DNA of 40,967 nt, taken from positions 1-40,967 of the forward strand of contig JAZNXU010000035.1 in NCBI GenBank assembly GCA_045594065.1, given 5' to 3'. A program made the translations under genes and the position numbers. The DNA comes from SIG565 sp045594065 (GTDB lineage: Bacteria > Bacillota > Clostridia > Oscillospirales > Acutalibacteraceae). The notes under the pieces are model-generated. The model saw only the letters and a program-made list of their open reading frames with translations. It searched no databases and had not been told where the DNA came from. Below are positions 16,673 through 24,883 of this stretch, one piece after another. Numbering within the stretch: the first letter of the stretch is position 1; each line of letters opens with the position of its first letter.

Positions 16673-18127
16673 TTATTTTCCTTTCACAGAGTGCTTATTA
16701 AGCAGCTCGTTTCTTTGATTCCACAGGTCCCACGAAAGGTCTACATAGTAGGTGTGCGGCTTTTCAAAGCGCTTAACCTCATCCCAAAGGGTTTCAACCT
16801 GCTCGGCTCTGTATGCCGAAATCTCTTTAACCGTGGGGGAGGTGTAAACCTGCTTGCCGTTTTCGAACAGCTTTACCTGCAGCTTTTTAGCGGTGAAATC
16901 TTCAACCGTTTTACGCTTCCAAGTGTGAACGGGGTCGAAAATCTCATAAGGCTTAGTATCGTCAATCTTTTCGTGATTTAATGTTATAACATCGGCTATA
17001 GCCTTGCCCGATTCGTTATCGTAAAGTCGCCATGGAATTTTAACACCTGGGATTGTAATTTTTGCAATGTTCTCGCTTATCTTAATTCGGGGTGTTACCT
17101 CGCCATCCTTTTCAACTGCCGCAAGCTTGTAAACGCCGCCGAAAACTGCCTCGGAGGAAGCTGTAATAAGTCTTTCGCCAACGCCGAATGTATCAACCTG
17201 CGCGCCCTGCATAATCATATCGCGGATAAGGTATTCATCAAGCGAATTTGAAACACAGATTTTGCAATCGGGATAGCCCGCATCGTCGAGCATCTTGCGA
17301 ACGCGCTTGGTTAAATAGGTAATATCGCCGCTGTCGATTCGAATTCCCACAGGGCGTTTGCCGAGAGGTTTTAAAACCTCGTCAAAAACCTTAATAGCAT
17401 TCGGAATGCCCGATTTTAAAACATTGTAAGTATCAACTAACAGTACACAGCTGTCGGGATAACGCTCGGCATAATTCTTAAAGGCTAAGTACTCATCCTC
17501 AAAAAGCTGAATCCAGCTATGTGCCATTGTGCCGGATGCCGACACGCCGAAATCCTTTGCCGATTTAATACAAGAGGTGCCCACACAGCCACCAATTATT
17601 GCGGCACGAGCTCCATACACTGCGGCATCGTAGCTGTGGGCGCGGCGGGCGCCGAACTCCATAACGGCTCTGCCCTGCGCGGCGGTAGCAATACGGTTTG
17701 CCTTAGTAGCAATTAAGGATTGATGGTTAATGGTAAGTAACACCATAGTTTCAACCATAAATGCCTGAATAGCTGGGCCCTTTACGGTAACGATAGGCTC
17801 GTTCGGGAAAATGGGTGTACCCTCAGGCACCGCCCAAACATCACAGCTAAACTTAAAATTTCTTAAATAATCAATAAATTCATCACAGAAGAGGTTTAGA
17901 GATTCAAGATATTCAATATCCTCGCTGTCGAAATGCAGATTATTAAAGTATTCCATTAACTGCTCAATTCCCGCCATAATGGCAAAACCACCGTTATCTG
18001 GAACACGGCGGAAGAACATATCGAAATATGTAATAGTATCGCGCATATCACTGTTTAATATACCGTTTGCCATTGTCATTTCGTATAGGTCCATTATCAT
18101 CGTTAAATCTTTAATATCCTTTGTCAT
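16673..18127 (-). CDS. pncB: Nicotinate phosphoribosyltransferase
   Basis: This enzyme converts nicotinate, PRPP and ATP to nicotinate mononucleotide for NAD salvage. The 484-residue product matches the long clostridial/Bacillus form. Landmarks are DLYEMTMANG at the N-terminus, the conserved MEFGARRAHSYDAAVYGARAA-type block with its catalytic His near residue 180, RIDSGDITYL in the phosphate-binding region, and FGVGERLITASSEAVFGGVYKL. I prefer ATG 18127 over GTG 18136, since AAAGGG lies about ten bases upstream of the ATG but only one base from the GTG. A good promoter is present (18166-18194), making this the first gene of the six-gene operon. Confidence 0.95.
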   Translation of the reverse strand: MTKDIKDLTMIMDLYEMTMANGILNSDMRDTITYFDMFFRRVPDNGGFAIMAGIEQLMEYFNNLHFDSEDIEYLESLNLFCDEFIDYLRNFKFSCDVWAVPEGTPIFPNEPIVTVKGPAIQAFMVETMVLLTINHQSLIATKANRIATAAQGRAVMEFGARRAHSYDAAVYGARAAIIGGCVGTSCIKSAKDFGVSASGTMAHSWIQLFEDEYLAFKNYAERYPDSCVLLVDTYNVLKSGIPNAIKVFDEVLKPLGKRPVGIRIDSGDITYLTKRVRKMLDDAGYPDCKICVSNSLDEYLIRDMIMQGAQVDTFGVGERLITASSEAVFGGVYKLAAVEKDGEVTPRIKISENIAKITIPGVKIPWRLYDNESGKAIADVITLNHEKIDDTKPYEIFDPVHTWKRKTVEDFTAKKLQVKLFENGKQVYTSPTVKEISAYRAEQVETLWDEVKRFEKPHTYYVDLSWDLWNQRNELLNKHSVKGK

Positions 18128-18165
18128 TTGTATCACGCCCTTTTAAAATAGATATACTTGTATAT

Positions 18166-18194
18166 ATAATAAAACATTATAGTCTTAATGTCAA
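18166..18194 (-). promoter_or_regulatory. Promoter of the pncB-to-engB operon
   Basis: A perfect TTGACA (18194-18189) and TATTAT (18171-18166) are 17 bases apart on the minus strand, about 39 bases upstream of pncB. Confidence 0.75.
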
Positions 18195-18276
18195 ATTAAA
18201 ACAAGGAATTACACTTAATTAATTATGTTTAAAAAAATACAAAGAATAAAACACTGTATAATTTTGTAGTCAAATA

Positions 18277-18308
18277 AAAAAGCAGTTCTCAAAAGAGAAC
18301 TGCTTTTT
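18277..18308 (-). terminator. Terminator of groES-groEL
   Basis: A perfect 14-bp stem (18277-18290 with 18295-18308, loop AAAA) carries A- and T-runs at its foot. It lies 41 bases after the groEL stop and would also work on the plus strand. Confidence 0.92.
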
Positions 18309-18349
18309 ACATTTCTAATATTTCACTGTACTAAATTCCCATATGGAAT

Positions 18350-19987
18350 TTAGTACATTCCGCCCATTCCTGCACCTGCGGCAGCTGCGGCTGCTGCGGC
18401 GCTTGTGTCCTCAGGCTTATCTGCCACAAGGCTCTCTGTTGTGAGCACCATTGAAGCCACGCTTGCGGCATTCTCGAGTGCTGAACGGGTAACCTTTGTG
18501 GGGTCTACGATACCGGCTGTAAGCATATCGGTATAGATTTCGTTATAGGCGTCGAAACCGTAATTCGGTTTGCCGCTTGAAACGATTTTATCAACAATTA
18601 CACTGCCCTCAAGACCTGCATTAAGGGCAATCTGGCGAATGGGTGCCTCGAGCGCTTTAAGCACAATGCTAACACCTGTTTTCTCGTCGCCCTCGGTAGT
18701 GCCGAGTATTGCCTCAACCGCGGGAATGGCATTAAGCAGCGCAACGCCGCCGCCTGCAACAATACCCTCTTCAACGGCTGCTTTGGTTGCAGCAAGAGCA
18801 TCTTCTATTCTGAGTTTTTTCTCTTTCATTTCAATTTCGGTAGCGGCACCAACGCGTAATACTGCAACGCCGCCCGCAAGCTTAGCAAGGCGCTCTTGGA
18901 GCTTCTCACGGTCAAAATCAGAGGTGGTGGTTTCAATCTGAGTCTTAATCTGAGCCACTCGGGATCTGATTTCATCGGGAGAGCCTACACCGTCAACAAT
19001 AATGGTGTTTTCCTTGCCTACCTTAACCTGACGGGCACGACCGAGCATTTCTACGGTAGCGTCTTTAAGCTCAAGACCTAATTCCTCGGTGATAACCTCG
19101 CCGCCTGTGAGAATTGCAATATCACGAAGCATTTCTTTTCTGCGGTCGCCAAAACCGGGAGCCTTAACGGCAACGCAGGTAAAGGTACCGCGAAGCTTAT
19201 TGAGAACTAAGGTTGAAAGCGCCTCGTTCTCGATGTCCTCGGCGATTATAAATAGCTTTTTACCAGTCTGAACAATCTGCTCAAGCAGCGGGAGAAGCTC
19301 TTGAATATTGGTGATTTTCTTATCGGTTATAAGGATAAGCGGGTCATCAAGCACCGCCTCCATTTTATCGGTATCGGTTACAAGATAGGGAGAGAGATAG
19401 CCACGGTCAAACTGCATACCGTCAACAACCTCTGTATAGGTTTCGGCGGTTTTAGATTCTTCAACCGTAATAACGCCATCGGCGCTAACCTTTTCCATAG
19501 CCTCGGCTATAAGCTTGCCGATATATTCGTCACCTGCCGATACGGTAGCAACGCGGGCAATATCCTCGCTGCCCGAAACCTTTTTAGAGTTGCCTGCAAC
19601 CGCCTGCATTGCGGCGTCTACTGCCTTCTTTATACCCTTTTTAATAATCATCGGGTTGGCTCCTGCGGCAACATTCTTCATACCTTCATTAATAAGAGCC
19701 TGAGCAAGTACGGTTGCTGTGGTTGTACCGTCACCGGCGGCATCGTTTGTTTTAACCGACACCTCTTTTACAAGCTGTGCGCCCATATTCTCGAATGCAT
19801 CTTCAAGCTCGATTTCCTTAGCAATAGTAACACCGTCGTTGGTAATCAGCGGTGAGCCAAACTTTTTATCAAGCACTACATTTCTGCCTTTGGGTCCTAA
19901 AGTAACCTTAACGGCATCGGCTAATTTATCAACGCCTGCCTGAAGTGCCTTGCGGGCGTCCTCGCCGAAAATTATATTCTTAGCCAT
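18350..19987 (-). CDS. groL: 60 kDa chaperonin GroEL
   Basis: This 545-residue subunit forms the double-ring folding chamber with GroES. Diagnostic blocks are KVTLGPKGRNVVLDKKFGSP, TNDGVTIAKEIELED and DAAGDGTTTATVLAQALI (the ATP-binding DGTTT with catalytic Asp), and the tail ends in the usual GMGGMY. ATG 19987 is chosen because it gives the standard MAK start and has AGGAG eight bases upstream; the GTG at 19996 overlaps that ribosome site. It follows groS after 22 bases in the standard bicistronic arrangement and ends before a perfect terminator. Confidence 0.99.
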   Translation of the reverse strand: MAKNIIFGEDARKALQAGVDKLADAVKVTLGPKGRNVVLDKKFGSPLITNDGVTIAKEIELEDAFENMGAQLVKEVSVKTNDAAGDGTTTATVLAQALINEGMKNVAAGANPMIIKKGIKKAVDAAMQAVAGNSKKVSGSEDIARVATVSAGDEYIGKLIAEAMEKVSADGVITVEESKTAETYTEVVDGMQFDRGYLSPYLVTDTDKMEAVLDDPLILITDKKITNIQELLPLLEQIVQTGKKLFIIAEDIENEALSTLVLNKLRGTFTCVAVKAPGFGDRRKEMLRDIAILTGGEVITEELGLELKDATVEMLGRARQVKVGKENTIIVDGVGSPDEIRSRVAQIKTQIETTTSDFDREKLQERLAKLAGGVAVLRVGAATEIEMKEKKLRIEDALAATKAAVEEGIVAGGGVALLNAIPAVEAILGTTEGDEKTGVSIVLKALEAPIRQIALNAGLEGSVIVDKIVSSGKPNYGFDAYNEIYTDMLTAGIVDPTKVTRSALENAASVASMVLTTESLVADKPEDTSAAAAAAAAGAGMGGMY

Positions 19988-20009
19988 AAAATTCACTCCT
20001 AAAAATCAA

Positions 20010-20294
20010 TTATTCCACAATAGCTAAAATGTCGGACTGACGAACAATGCTAAATTCCTCGCCGTCAACCTTAACTTCGTTGCCTGCGTATTTGCTCACA
20101 ATCACGCGGTCGCCTACCTTAACATACATAGTAACCTCGTTACCGTCAACAATTCCGCCCGGACCCACTGCCACTACCTCGGCAATTTGGGGTTTCTCCT
20201 TTGCAGCAGCCGTAAGTATAATTCCGCTTTTGGTGGTTTCTTCAGCCTCAATAAGCTTTGTTACCACGCGGTCAGCTAAAGGCTTAATTGTCAT
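20010..20294 (-). CDS. groS: 10 kDa co-chaperonin GroES
   Basis: This 94-residue subunit forms the heptameric lid of GroEL. It shows the usual IKPLADRVVTKLIEAEETTKSGIIL start including the mobile loop, GPGGIVDGN, and GDRVIVSKYAGNEVKVDGEEF before the C-terminal ILAIVE. AGGAGG precedes the ATG. No CIRCE operator (TTAGCACTC-N9-GAGTGCTAA) occurs between this gene and the lipid kinase gene, so HrcA control is not supported here. Confidence 0.98.
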   Translation of the reverse strand: MTIKPLADRVVTKLIEAEETTKSGIILTAAAKEKPQIAEVVAVGPGGIVDGNEVTMYVKVGDRVIVSKYAGNEVKVDGEEFSIVRQSDILAIVE

Positions 20295-20328
20295 ATAAAA
20301 TGCCTCCTAAAATTAATTTATATTTTAT

Positions 20329-20356
20329 ATTTTATCCAAAAATTAGTAAAAATCAA
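20329..20356 (-). promoter_or_regulatory. Likely groESL promoter
   Basis: Minus-strand TTGATT (20356-20351) and TAAAAT (20334-20329) are 16 bases apart. The match is reasonable in an AT-rich gap; no CIRCE sequence lies nearby. Confidence 0.5.
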
Positions 20357-20374
20357 GCAAATACACTAAAATTA

Positions 20375-21286
20375 TTAATTTGTTAATAATTCCGATTTCA
20401 TACCTTTGGGAAGAATAAATTTAAGTGCCTTTTGCGCAATTTCAAACTTAATCTTTTTTCTATGTATCAGCTCGCCGTCAAGATTTACGGGCATATCGAT
20501 ATCTGATTCAATCTCCATTTTTTTGCATCTGCCCATTGTGCAAATGTCAATACCCTCATGATTTCCGTTTTCATACACCTTTACAAGTTTCGGTATTCTA
20601 AGCTTTGAAACGGGGTCTATTATAACAAAATCAAGCTCGCCGTCAAAGGGATTTGCCTTAGGCGCCGCCTTAAAGCTGCCGCCGTAGATAGGACCGTTTG
20701 CGCAAACAGCAAACAGATAGTCCTTAGCCTCTTTACACTTACCGTCAACAGTAATTTTAAGCTTTAAACCGATTTTGCCGAGAAATGTTTTCAGTAAAGA
20801 CAGCTTATATGCCATATTACCGCTGACGCCAGGTATACCCTTAAAAAGACGCATTTCATCGGCAATTATAGCGTCCATTCCTACAGAACAGCAATTAATG
20901 CAATAAAATTCGTCGGCTTTAATAAGGTCAATTTCAACCTCCTCGCCGTCGACCTGTGCGGCAATATCGAAAAATAGCTTTTTATCACCGAAGTATTTTA
21001 AAAAATCGTTAGCCGAGCCACAGGGTATTACGCCAAAGGTAACATTGCTATAGCCCGCAATACCGTTGACAACCTCGAAGCAGGTACCCTCGCCGCCGCA
21101 AGCAAACATACGGATTTCATCGCCCGTCTGAGCTTCTTGCCGCGCAAGCTCGGTGCCCTCACCCTCACGCTCGGTTACAATTATTTTATAATCCTCGCCG
21201 TTTTGAAAGTAATCTTCAATCTTGGGTATAATCGCGGTGCCGTTTCCCTTTCCGGCAGTTGGATTAATTATAAATACATATCTCAT
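20375..21286 (-). CDS. Diacylglycerol kinase-like lipid kinase (DagK/YegS family)
   Basis: The 303-residue protein has the family entry INPTAGKGNG near residue 7, the nucleotide-binding loop CGGEGTCFEVVNGI near 64 (Glu in place of the usual Asp of GGDGT), and GVIPCGSANDF near 89. A C-terminal NLDGE motif (MPVNLDGELI) lies near 272. The product phosphorylates a lipid such as diacylglycerol at the membrane face, recycling it into phospholipid or lipoteichoic acid metabolism; the exact substrate is not readable. It follows the RNA methyltransferase by 16 bases and is probably cotranscribed with it. Confidence 0.87.
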   Translation of the reverse strand: MRYVFIINPTAGKGNGTAIIPKIEDYFQNGEDYKIIVTEREGEGTELARQEAQTGDEIRMFACGGEGTCFEVVNGIAGYSNVTFGVIPCGSANDFLKYFGDKKLFFDIAAQVDGEEVEIDLIKADEFYCINCCSVGMDAIIADEMRLFKGIPGVSGNMAYKLSLLKTFLGKIGLKLKITVDGKCKEAKDYLFAVCANGPIYGGSFKAAPKANPFDGELDFVIIDPVSKLRIPKLVKVYENGNHEGIDICTMGRCKKMEIESDIDMPVNLDGELIHRKKIKFEIAQKALKFILPKGMKSELLTN

Positions 21287-21302
21287 CCCGTTTTCCCTTT
21301 TC

Positions 21303-22418
21303 TTATTTAAAATACATAAACAGCTGGCATTTTATCATTCCGTTATAGAACTTTCTTCTCTTATCAGCCTGCCTGCCGAACAGCTTTTCAAACTCATCAT
21401 GCGGGCTTATAACATAGTATTTTTTGCCGTCGGCCTTTATAAATCTTTCGCCCATTGTTTTATAAATTTCCTCAGCCGCCTTAATATCCAACAGCCTTTC
21501 GCCGTAGGGCGGATTTGTAATGGTAAGGGCTCTGCCCTCTGGTAGAGAAAACTCCTTTATATCGCGAACCGATGCTTTTATATACCTTTCAACCCCCACC
21601 TTTTTAGCATTAGCAAGGGTAAGCTCGACGCAGTTAGGGTCGATATCAAAGCCCTGAGCCTCAAAGTCTATTCCGTGGCGGATGGCATCCATTGCCGCTG
21701 TGCGCTCCTCACGCCAAACCTTATCGGGTATAAATCCGAACTTTTCGGCGGCAAAAAAGCGGTTTAGCCCAGGCGCTATGTGAGCCGCATGCATAGCCGC
21801 CTCAATAAGAATGGTACCCGAGCCGCAAAAGGGGTCGAAAATTTTAGTATCTGGGTAAATTCGTGCGGTATCGCACATAGCCGCAGCAAGGGTTTCCTTT
21901 AGGGGGGCATCGTTAGAAATGCGGCGGTAGCCTCGCTTATGAAGCCCCTCACCCGAAGTATCTATCATAATAGTTGCAACATCTTTCATAATAGAAAAAC
22001 GGATTTTATATTCACTGCCGGTTTCCTTAAACCAGCTTATGTTATATTTAGATTTAAGCCGCTCAACAATAGCCTTTTTAATTATCGATTGGCAATCCGG
22101 AATGCTGAAAAGCTGAGAATTAAGACTATGACCGCTCACTGGAAAGGCATCGTCACGACCTATAAAATTTTCAAATGGAAGTGCCTTTACACCCTCGAAA
22201 AGGTCTGAAAAAGTATACGCCTTAAACTGTCCCATATTAATAAGTACTCTTTCGGCATAGCGGGTATTAATATTTACCTTTGCAAGGGTACTAAAGTCGC
22301 CTGAGAAGAGCACTCTTCCATTTTCGGCTTTGACATTTTCCACACCCATTCGCCTTAGTTCATCGGCTAAAATTCCCTCTATTCCGAAAAGGCAGGGAGC
22401 AACAAAATTCAGTTTCAT
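21303..22418 (-). CDS. THUMP-domain class I SAM-dependent rRNA methyltransferase (RlmL/YpsC type)
   Basis: The 371-residue protein has an N-terminal ferredoxin-like/THUMP region (about 1-160) and a C-terminal Rossmann methyltransferase. SAM motif I is FDPFCGSGTILIEAA near 193-207, and the catalytic motif IV is TNPPYGERL near 306, typical of N2-guanine methylation. This matches the N-terminal half of E. coli RlmL and Bacillus YpsC, which act on 23S rRNA. An AAGGAG site lies upstream of ATG 22418, only a few bases from the end of the inverted-repeat element, so any promoter must lie in that element or further upstream. Confidence 0.9.
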   Translation of the reverse strand: MKLNFVAPCLFGIEGILADELRRMGVENVKAENGRVLFSGDFSTLAKVNINTRYAERVLINMGQFKAYTFSDLFEGVKALPFENFIGRDDAFPVSGHSLNSQLFSIPDCQSIIKKAIVERLKSKYNISWFKETGSEYKIRFSIMKDVATIMIDTSGEGLHKRGYRRISNDAPLKETLAAAMCDTARIYPDTKIFDPFCGSGTILIEAAMHAAHIAPGLNRFFAAEKFGFIPDKVWREERTAAMDAIRHGIDFEAQGFDIDPNCVELTLANAKKVGVERYIKASVRDIKEFSLPEGRALTITNPPYGERLLDIKAAEEIYKTMGERFIKADGKKYYVISPHDEFEKLFGRQADKRRKFYNGMIKCQLFMYFK

Positions 22419-22433
22419 TTATATCTCCTTAGA

Positions 22434-22702
22434 CAAATCATTCAAACCCAACTCAGATTTTGAGATAAAGATTTAATGTAGTGGCTTTGTTAAAATACTC
22501 GCAAATCCGTCAGGATTTGCTGTGTTTTGTGCCTCGCACACTGCAAAATCTTTTAATCACAAATTTCTTCGACCTAAAAGGTACGGTTTTATGAGCGGAT
22601 TTTGGTGATGCGAAGCATATAATGCTATCACCTATGTGCGACAAAGAGCAAAAAGATGCCTTAAAACCGCCCTTTTAGGCTGGGTTGGGTTTAAATGATT
22701 TG
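22434..22702 (+). mobile_element. MITE-like 269-bp element with 23-bp terminal inverted repeats
   Basis: The left end (22434-22456) and the reverse complement of the right end (22680-22702) match at 21 of 23 bases. The interior has no open reading frame of note but two strong stems: 22501-22520 (GCAAATCC/GGATTTGC) and 22604-22632 (GGTGAT..AGCAT paired with ATGCT..ATCACC). The size, the terminal repeats and the lack of coding sequence fit a miniature inverted-repeat element; an RNA-encoding repeat is the alternative. It fills the gap between the methyltransferase and the fumarase alpha gene and supplies the last three codons and the stop of the latter. A clean target-site duplication was not identified. 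A partial relative lies at 7238-7306. Confidence 0.7.
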
Positions 22703-23542
22703 GCTTTTGTGACGCGTTACATGGCAGCCGATATTAACGGCTACGGGGAGCCCCGCAATATGGGTTGGGGCATATTCAATATTAACGGCAAGGACGGTGG
22801 TTTTGCCTCCGAAGCCCTGCGGACCGATGCCGAGCTTATTAATTTCGCTAAGCAGTTTTTCTTCAAGCGCCGCATAATATTCATTTTCGTTTGGTGTTTG
22901 GGTATCACGGCAAAGTGCCTTTTTAGAAAGATAGGCGCAGCTTTCAAAATCTCCGCCAATACCTACCCCCACAACTATAGGTGGGCAGGGATTACTGCCT
23001 GCGTTTTTTACTGTATCTACTACAAAATCTATAACTCCCTGTTCTCCGTGGAAAGGGGTGAGCATACAGAGCTTGCTCATATTCTCGCTTCCAAAGCCCT
23101 TGGGCGCTACGGTGATTTTAACCTTATTACCTGCCACAATACTTGTATGTATTACAGCGGGGGTATTATCATCGGTATTGCCGCGGTGAATAGGGTCGGC
23201 TACCACCGATTTTCTAAGAAGCCCCTCGGTATAGCCTTTAGCTACACCCTTATTAACGGCGGTATAAAGGTCGCCGCCCACAAAATGGACATCCTGACCT
23301 ATCTCTAAAAACACAACCGCCATACCGGTATCCTGACAAATGGGCAGCCCTTTGTTTTCTGCTACCTGTAAATTACGGCATAGCTCACACATAATGCTTT
23401 TGGGCAAATCCTTAGTTTCGGCATTTTTCGCCGCTTCAATTTTGTCTACCAAATCTGCCGGTAAATTCTTATTAGCCAAAATGCAAAGCTGTGCTACGGC
23501 TTCGGTTATAACATCGGTATTAATTGTTCTGAGCACCTGCAT
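22691..23542 (-). CDS. Class I fumarate hydratase, alpha subunit
   Basis: This 283-residue protein matches the N-terminal (alpha) part of oxygen-sensitive [4Fe-4S] fumarases and L-tartrate dehydratases. Cluster-ligand blocks are IMCELCRNLQVAENKGLPICQDTG-like sequence near residues 50-72, CMLTPFHGEQGV near 173, and GVGIGGDFESCAYLSKKAL near 207-225. It interconverts fumarate and malate in a branched, fermentative TCA pathway. A beta subunit usually follows directly but is absent here. The final Q-I-I and the TAA stop come from the right terminal repeat of the MITE-like element. The start has GAGG only three bases upstream, which is tight. A tartrate dehydratase subunit is the alternative. Confidence 0.88.
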   Translation of the reverse strand: MQVLRTINTDVITEAVAQLCILANKNLPADLVDKIEAAKNAETKDLPKSIMCELCRNLQVAENKGLPICQDTGMAVVFLEIGQDVHFVGGDLYTAVNKGVAKGYTEGLLRKSVVADPIHRGNTDDNTPAVIHTSIVAGNKVKITVAPKGFGSENMSKLCMLTPFHGEQGVIDFVVDTVKNAGSNPCPPIVVGVGIGGDFESCAYLSKKALCRDTQTPNENEYYAALEEKLLSEINKLGIGPQGFGGKTTVLAVNIEYAPTHIAGLPVAVNIGCHVTRHKSQII

Positions 23543-23553
23543 CTGCCTCTTTC

Positions 23554-23578
23554 AAAAAAGGCAGACATAATGTCTGCC
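23554..23578 (-). terminator. Terminator of the yabP-yabR unit
   Basis: An 8-bp GC-rich stem (23560-23567 with 23571-23578) is followed by six T on the minus strand. It ends 10 bases after the stop of the S1-domain gene and lies immediately upstream of the fumarase gene. Confidence 0.85.
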
Positions 23579-23587
23579 CCTTAAATT

Positions 23588-24043
23588 TTATCTTGCTCCC
23601 GAGCCGCGTTTTGTGCGTTTGGCATCGGGATTCTTTCTTTTTAAATCAGAAAACTTTTCCTCACTCGTCTGCTTAAAGCGATTCATCATATCTTCAAAGG
23701 ATTCCGCCTCTGTCTTCTTAGCCGTCCATACAAACGAGCTATCGGGCTTGTTCGGCTGGCGCTCACCGCGCTGACCTTTAAAATTGCGCTCGCCCTCGCG
23801 CTTGGGTTGCTCCATAGCACGCTTGATGCTTAAAGATATCTTACCATCATCGCTAATGCTAAGCACCTTCATTTTAACAACATCATTTTCCTTAACATGG
23901 TCGCGAATTTCGCTGACATAGGTCGATGCTACCTCTGAAATATGTACCATACCTGTAAGCGAATCACCTAAATCCGCAAAAACACCGAAGTTTGTAATGC
24001 CTGTAATTTTTCCCTCAACAATTTGTCCGACAGTAAGCTGCAT
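23588..24043 (-). CDS. yabR: S1 RNA-binding domain protein (YabR-like)
   Basis: The 151-residue protein has one S1 domain at about residues 1-75 (VGQIVEGKITGITNFGVFADL then GMVHISEVASTYV and VKMKVLSISDDGKISLSIK), followed by a basic, disordered tail rich in Lys, Arg and Gln. In Bacillus this gene closes the yabP-yabQ-divIC-yabR cluster, and the order here is the same. The exact function is not established; the fold indicates single-stranded RNA binding. The purine-rich upstream site is about 14 bases from the ATG, farther than usual, so translation may rely on coupling. Confidence 0.88.
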   Translation of the reverse strand: MQLTVGQIVEGKITGITNFGVFADLGDSLTGMVHISEVASTYVSEIRDHVKENDVVKMKVLSISDDGKISLSIKRAMEQPKREGERNFKGQRGERQPNKPDSSFVWTAKKTEAESFEDMMNRFKQTSEEKFSDLKRKNPDAKRTKRGSGAR

Positions 24044-24076
24044 GAGTGCCGAAAATCCCCCTCGAAATTTTAAAAA

Positions 24077-24367
24077 CTAATTTCCTGAAATATCGATAAA
24101 AACCTGTTCATCGGCATAAACATAGCCGAGACGCTCTCTTGCAGCCTTTTCAATTATTTCATTCTCGTTGCCGCTTTCGAGCAAATCCGTCAGATATTCA
24201 ATTTGCGAAATCTTTTCGTTTTTTTCCCTTTCGAGTTCCGCAAGTGAATTCTGCTCGTTAACAAGGTTTCGCCAAAGAGTGCAAAGAGAAACGATCATAT
24301 AAACGGATAGCGCAACCGCCGCAATACGCAGCAAGAAGCTGCCCCTTTTCTTTTGATTCTTTTTCAT
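24077..24367 (-). CDS. divIC: Septum formation initiator DivIC/FtsB family
   Basis: The 96-residue protein has a short basic N-terminus, one membrane segment (about 12-32), and an extracytoplasmic coiled coil with heptads (about 35-75: LVNEQNSLAELEREKNEKI) ending in an ERLGYVYADEQVF-like domain. In the divisome it pairs with FtsL/FtsQ-type partners. It starts 5 bases after yabQ, with AAGGTG inside the end of yabQ. Its place between yabQ and yabR matches the Bacillus order, which strengthens the call. Confidence 0.9.
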   Translation of the reverse strand: MKKNQKKRGSFLLRIAAVALSVYMIVSLCTLWRNLVNEQNSLAELEREKNEKISQIEYLTDLLESGNENEIIEKAARERLGYVYADEQVFIDISGN

Positions 24368-24372
24368 TAAAT

Positions 24373-24879
24373 TTACACCTTTTTGTTTACCGTATTATTG
24401 CTTTTAGTATACACCAAACTTACCATAGCTTTCAAGATGTTTTTTAAATATTTATAACAAATTCGTGATTTTTTACCGCAATATGCCGTTATTTTACCCG
24501 CCAATTTGCAAAAAACGCCGAAAGCCGCCCCGATAAATGCCCTAACACGCGCAAAAGCCCGCAACAAAAAGCCGAAAACAAAGGCTAAAATTCGGCAAAA
24601 AAATTTGGAAAGTGTGAAGTAAAAGGCGACAAAACCAATGAATATTGCAAGCAGAATATAAAACCTTATCTCACCGCCCACAAGACTTAACAGCAGCAAA
24701 AATGTAATAAAGGATATAATCTCAAAAAAAATTATATCCTCGAAAAATAATCCGACAGCAGAATGCTTTACCACCCGCCTTACAGCCTTTAAAACGGTGT
24801 ATGCCATAGCATAAGCCACTCCGAAAACGAGCGAAATTAAGAACGACACTAGCTGGCGGTTATTGCTTATTTCCCACAT
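24373..24879 (-). CDS. yabQ: Spore cortex biosynthesis protein YabQ
   Basis: The 168-residue protein has an N-terminal cluster of hydrophobic segments (about 8-30, 44-65, 70-90, 100-125) and a basic tail. YabQ-family members are poorly conserved membrane proteins needed for cortex formation in the forespore envelope. Identification rests on the fold pattern, the YabQ-like NRQLVSFLISLVFGVAYAMAY start and the position between yabP and divIC. The ribosome site (TAGGTGAG) overlaps the yabP stop. Confidence 0.88.
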   Translation of the reverse strand: MWEISNNRQLVSFLISLVFGVAYAMAYTVLKAVRRVVKHSAVGLFFEDIIFFEIISFITFLLLLSLVGGEIRFYILLAIFIGFVAFYFTLSKFFCRILAFVFGFLLRAFARVRAFIGAAFGVFCKLAGKITAYCGKKSRICYKYLKNILKAMVSLVYTKSNNTVNKKV

Positions 24880-24883
24880 AGGC

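Noticed and set aside
18570..19943. Several plus-strand open frames opposite groEL
   Set aside because: Same reason: groEL is unambiguous on the other strand, and these frames have no initiation signals or recognisable domains.
20295..20374. CIRCE element upstream of groES
   Set aside because: No TTAGCACTC/GAGTGCTAA pair is present on either strand.
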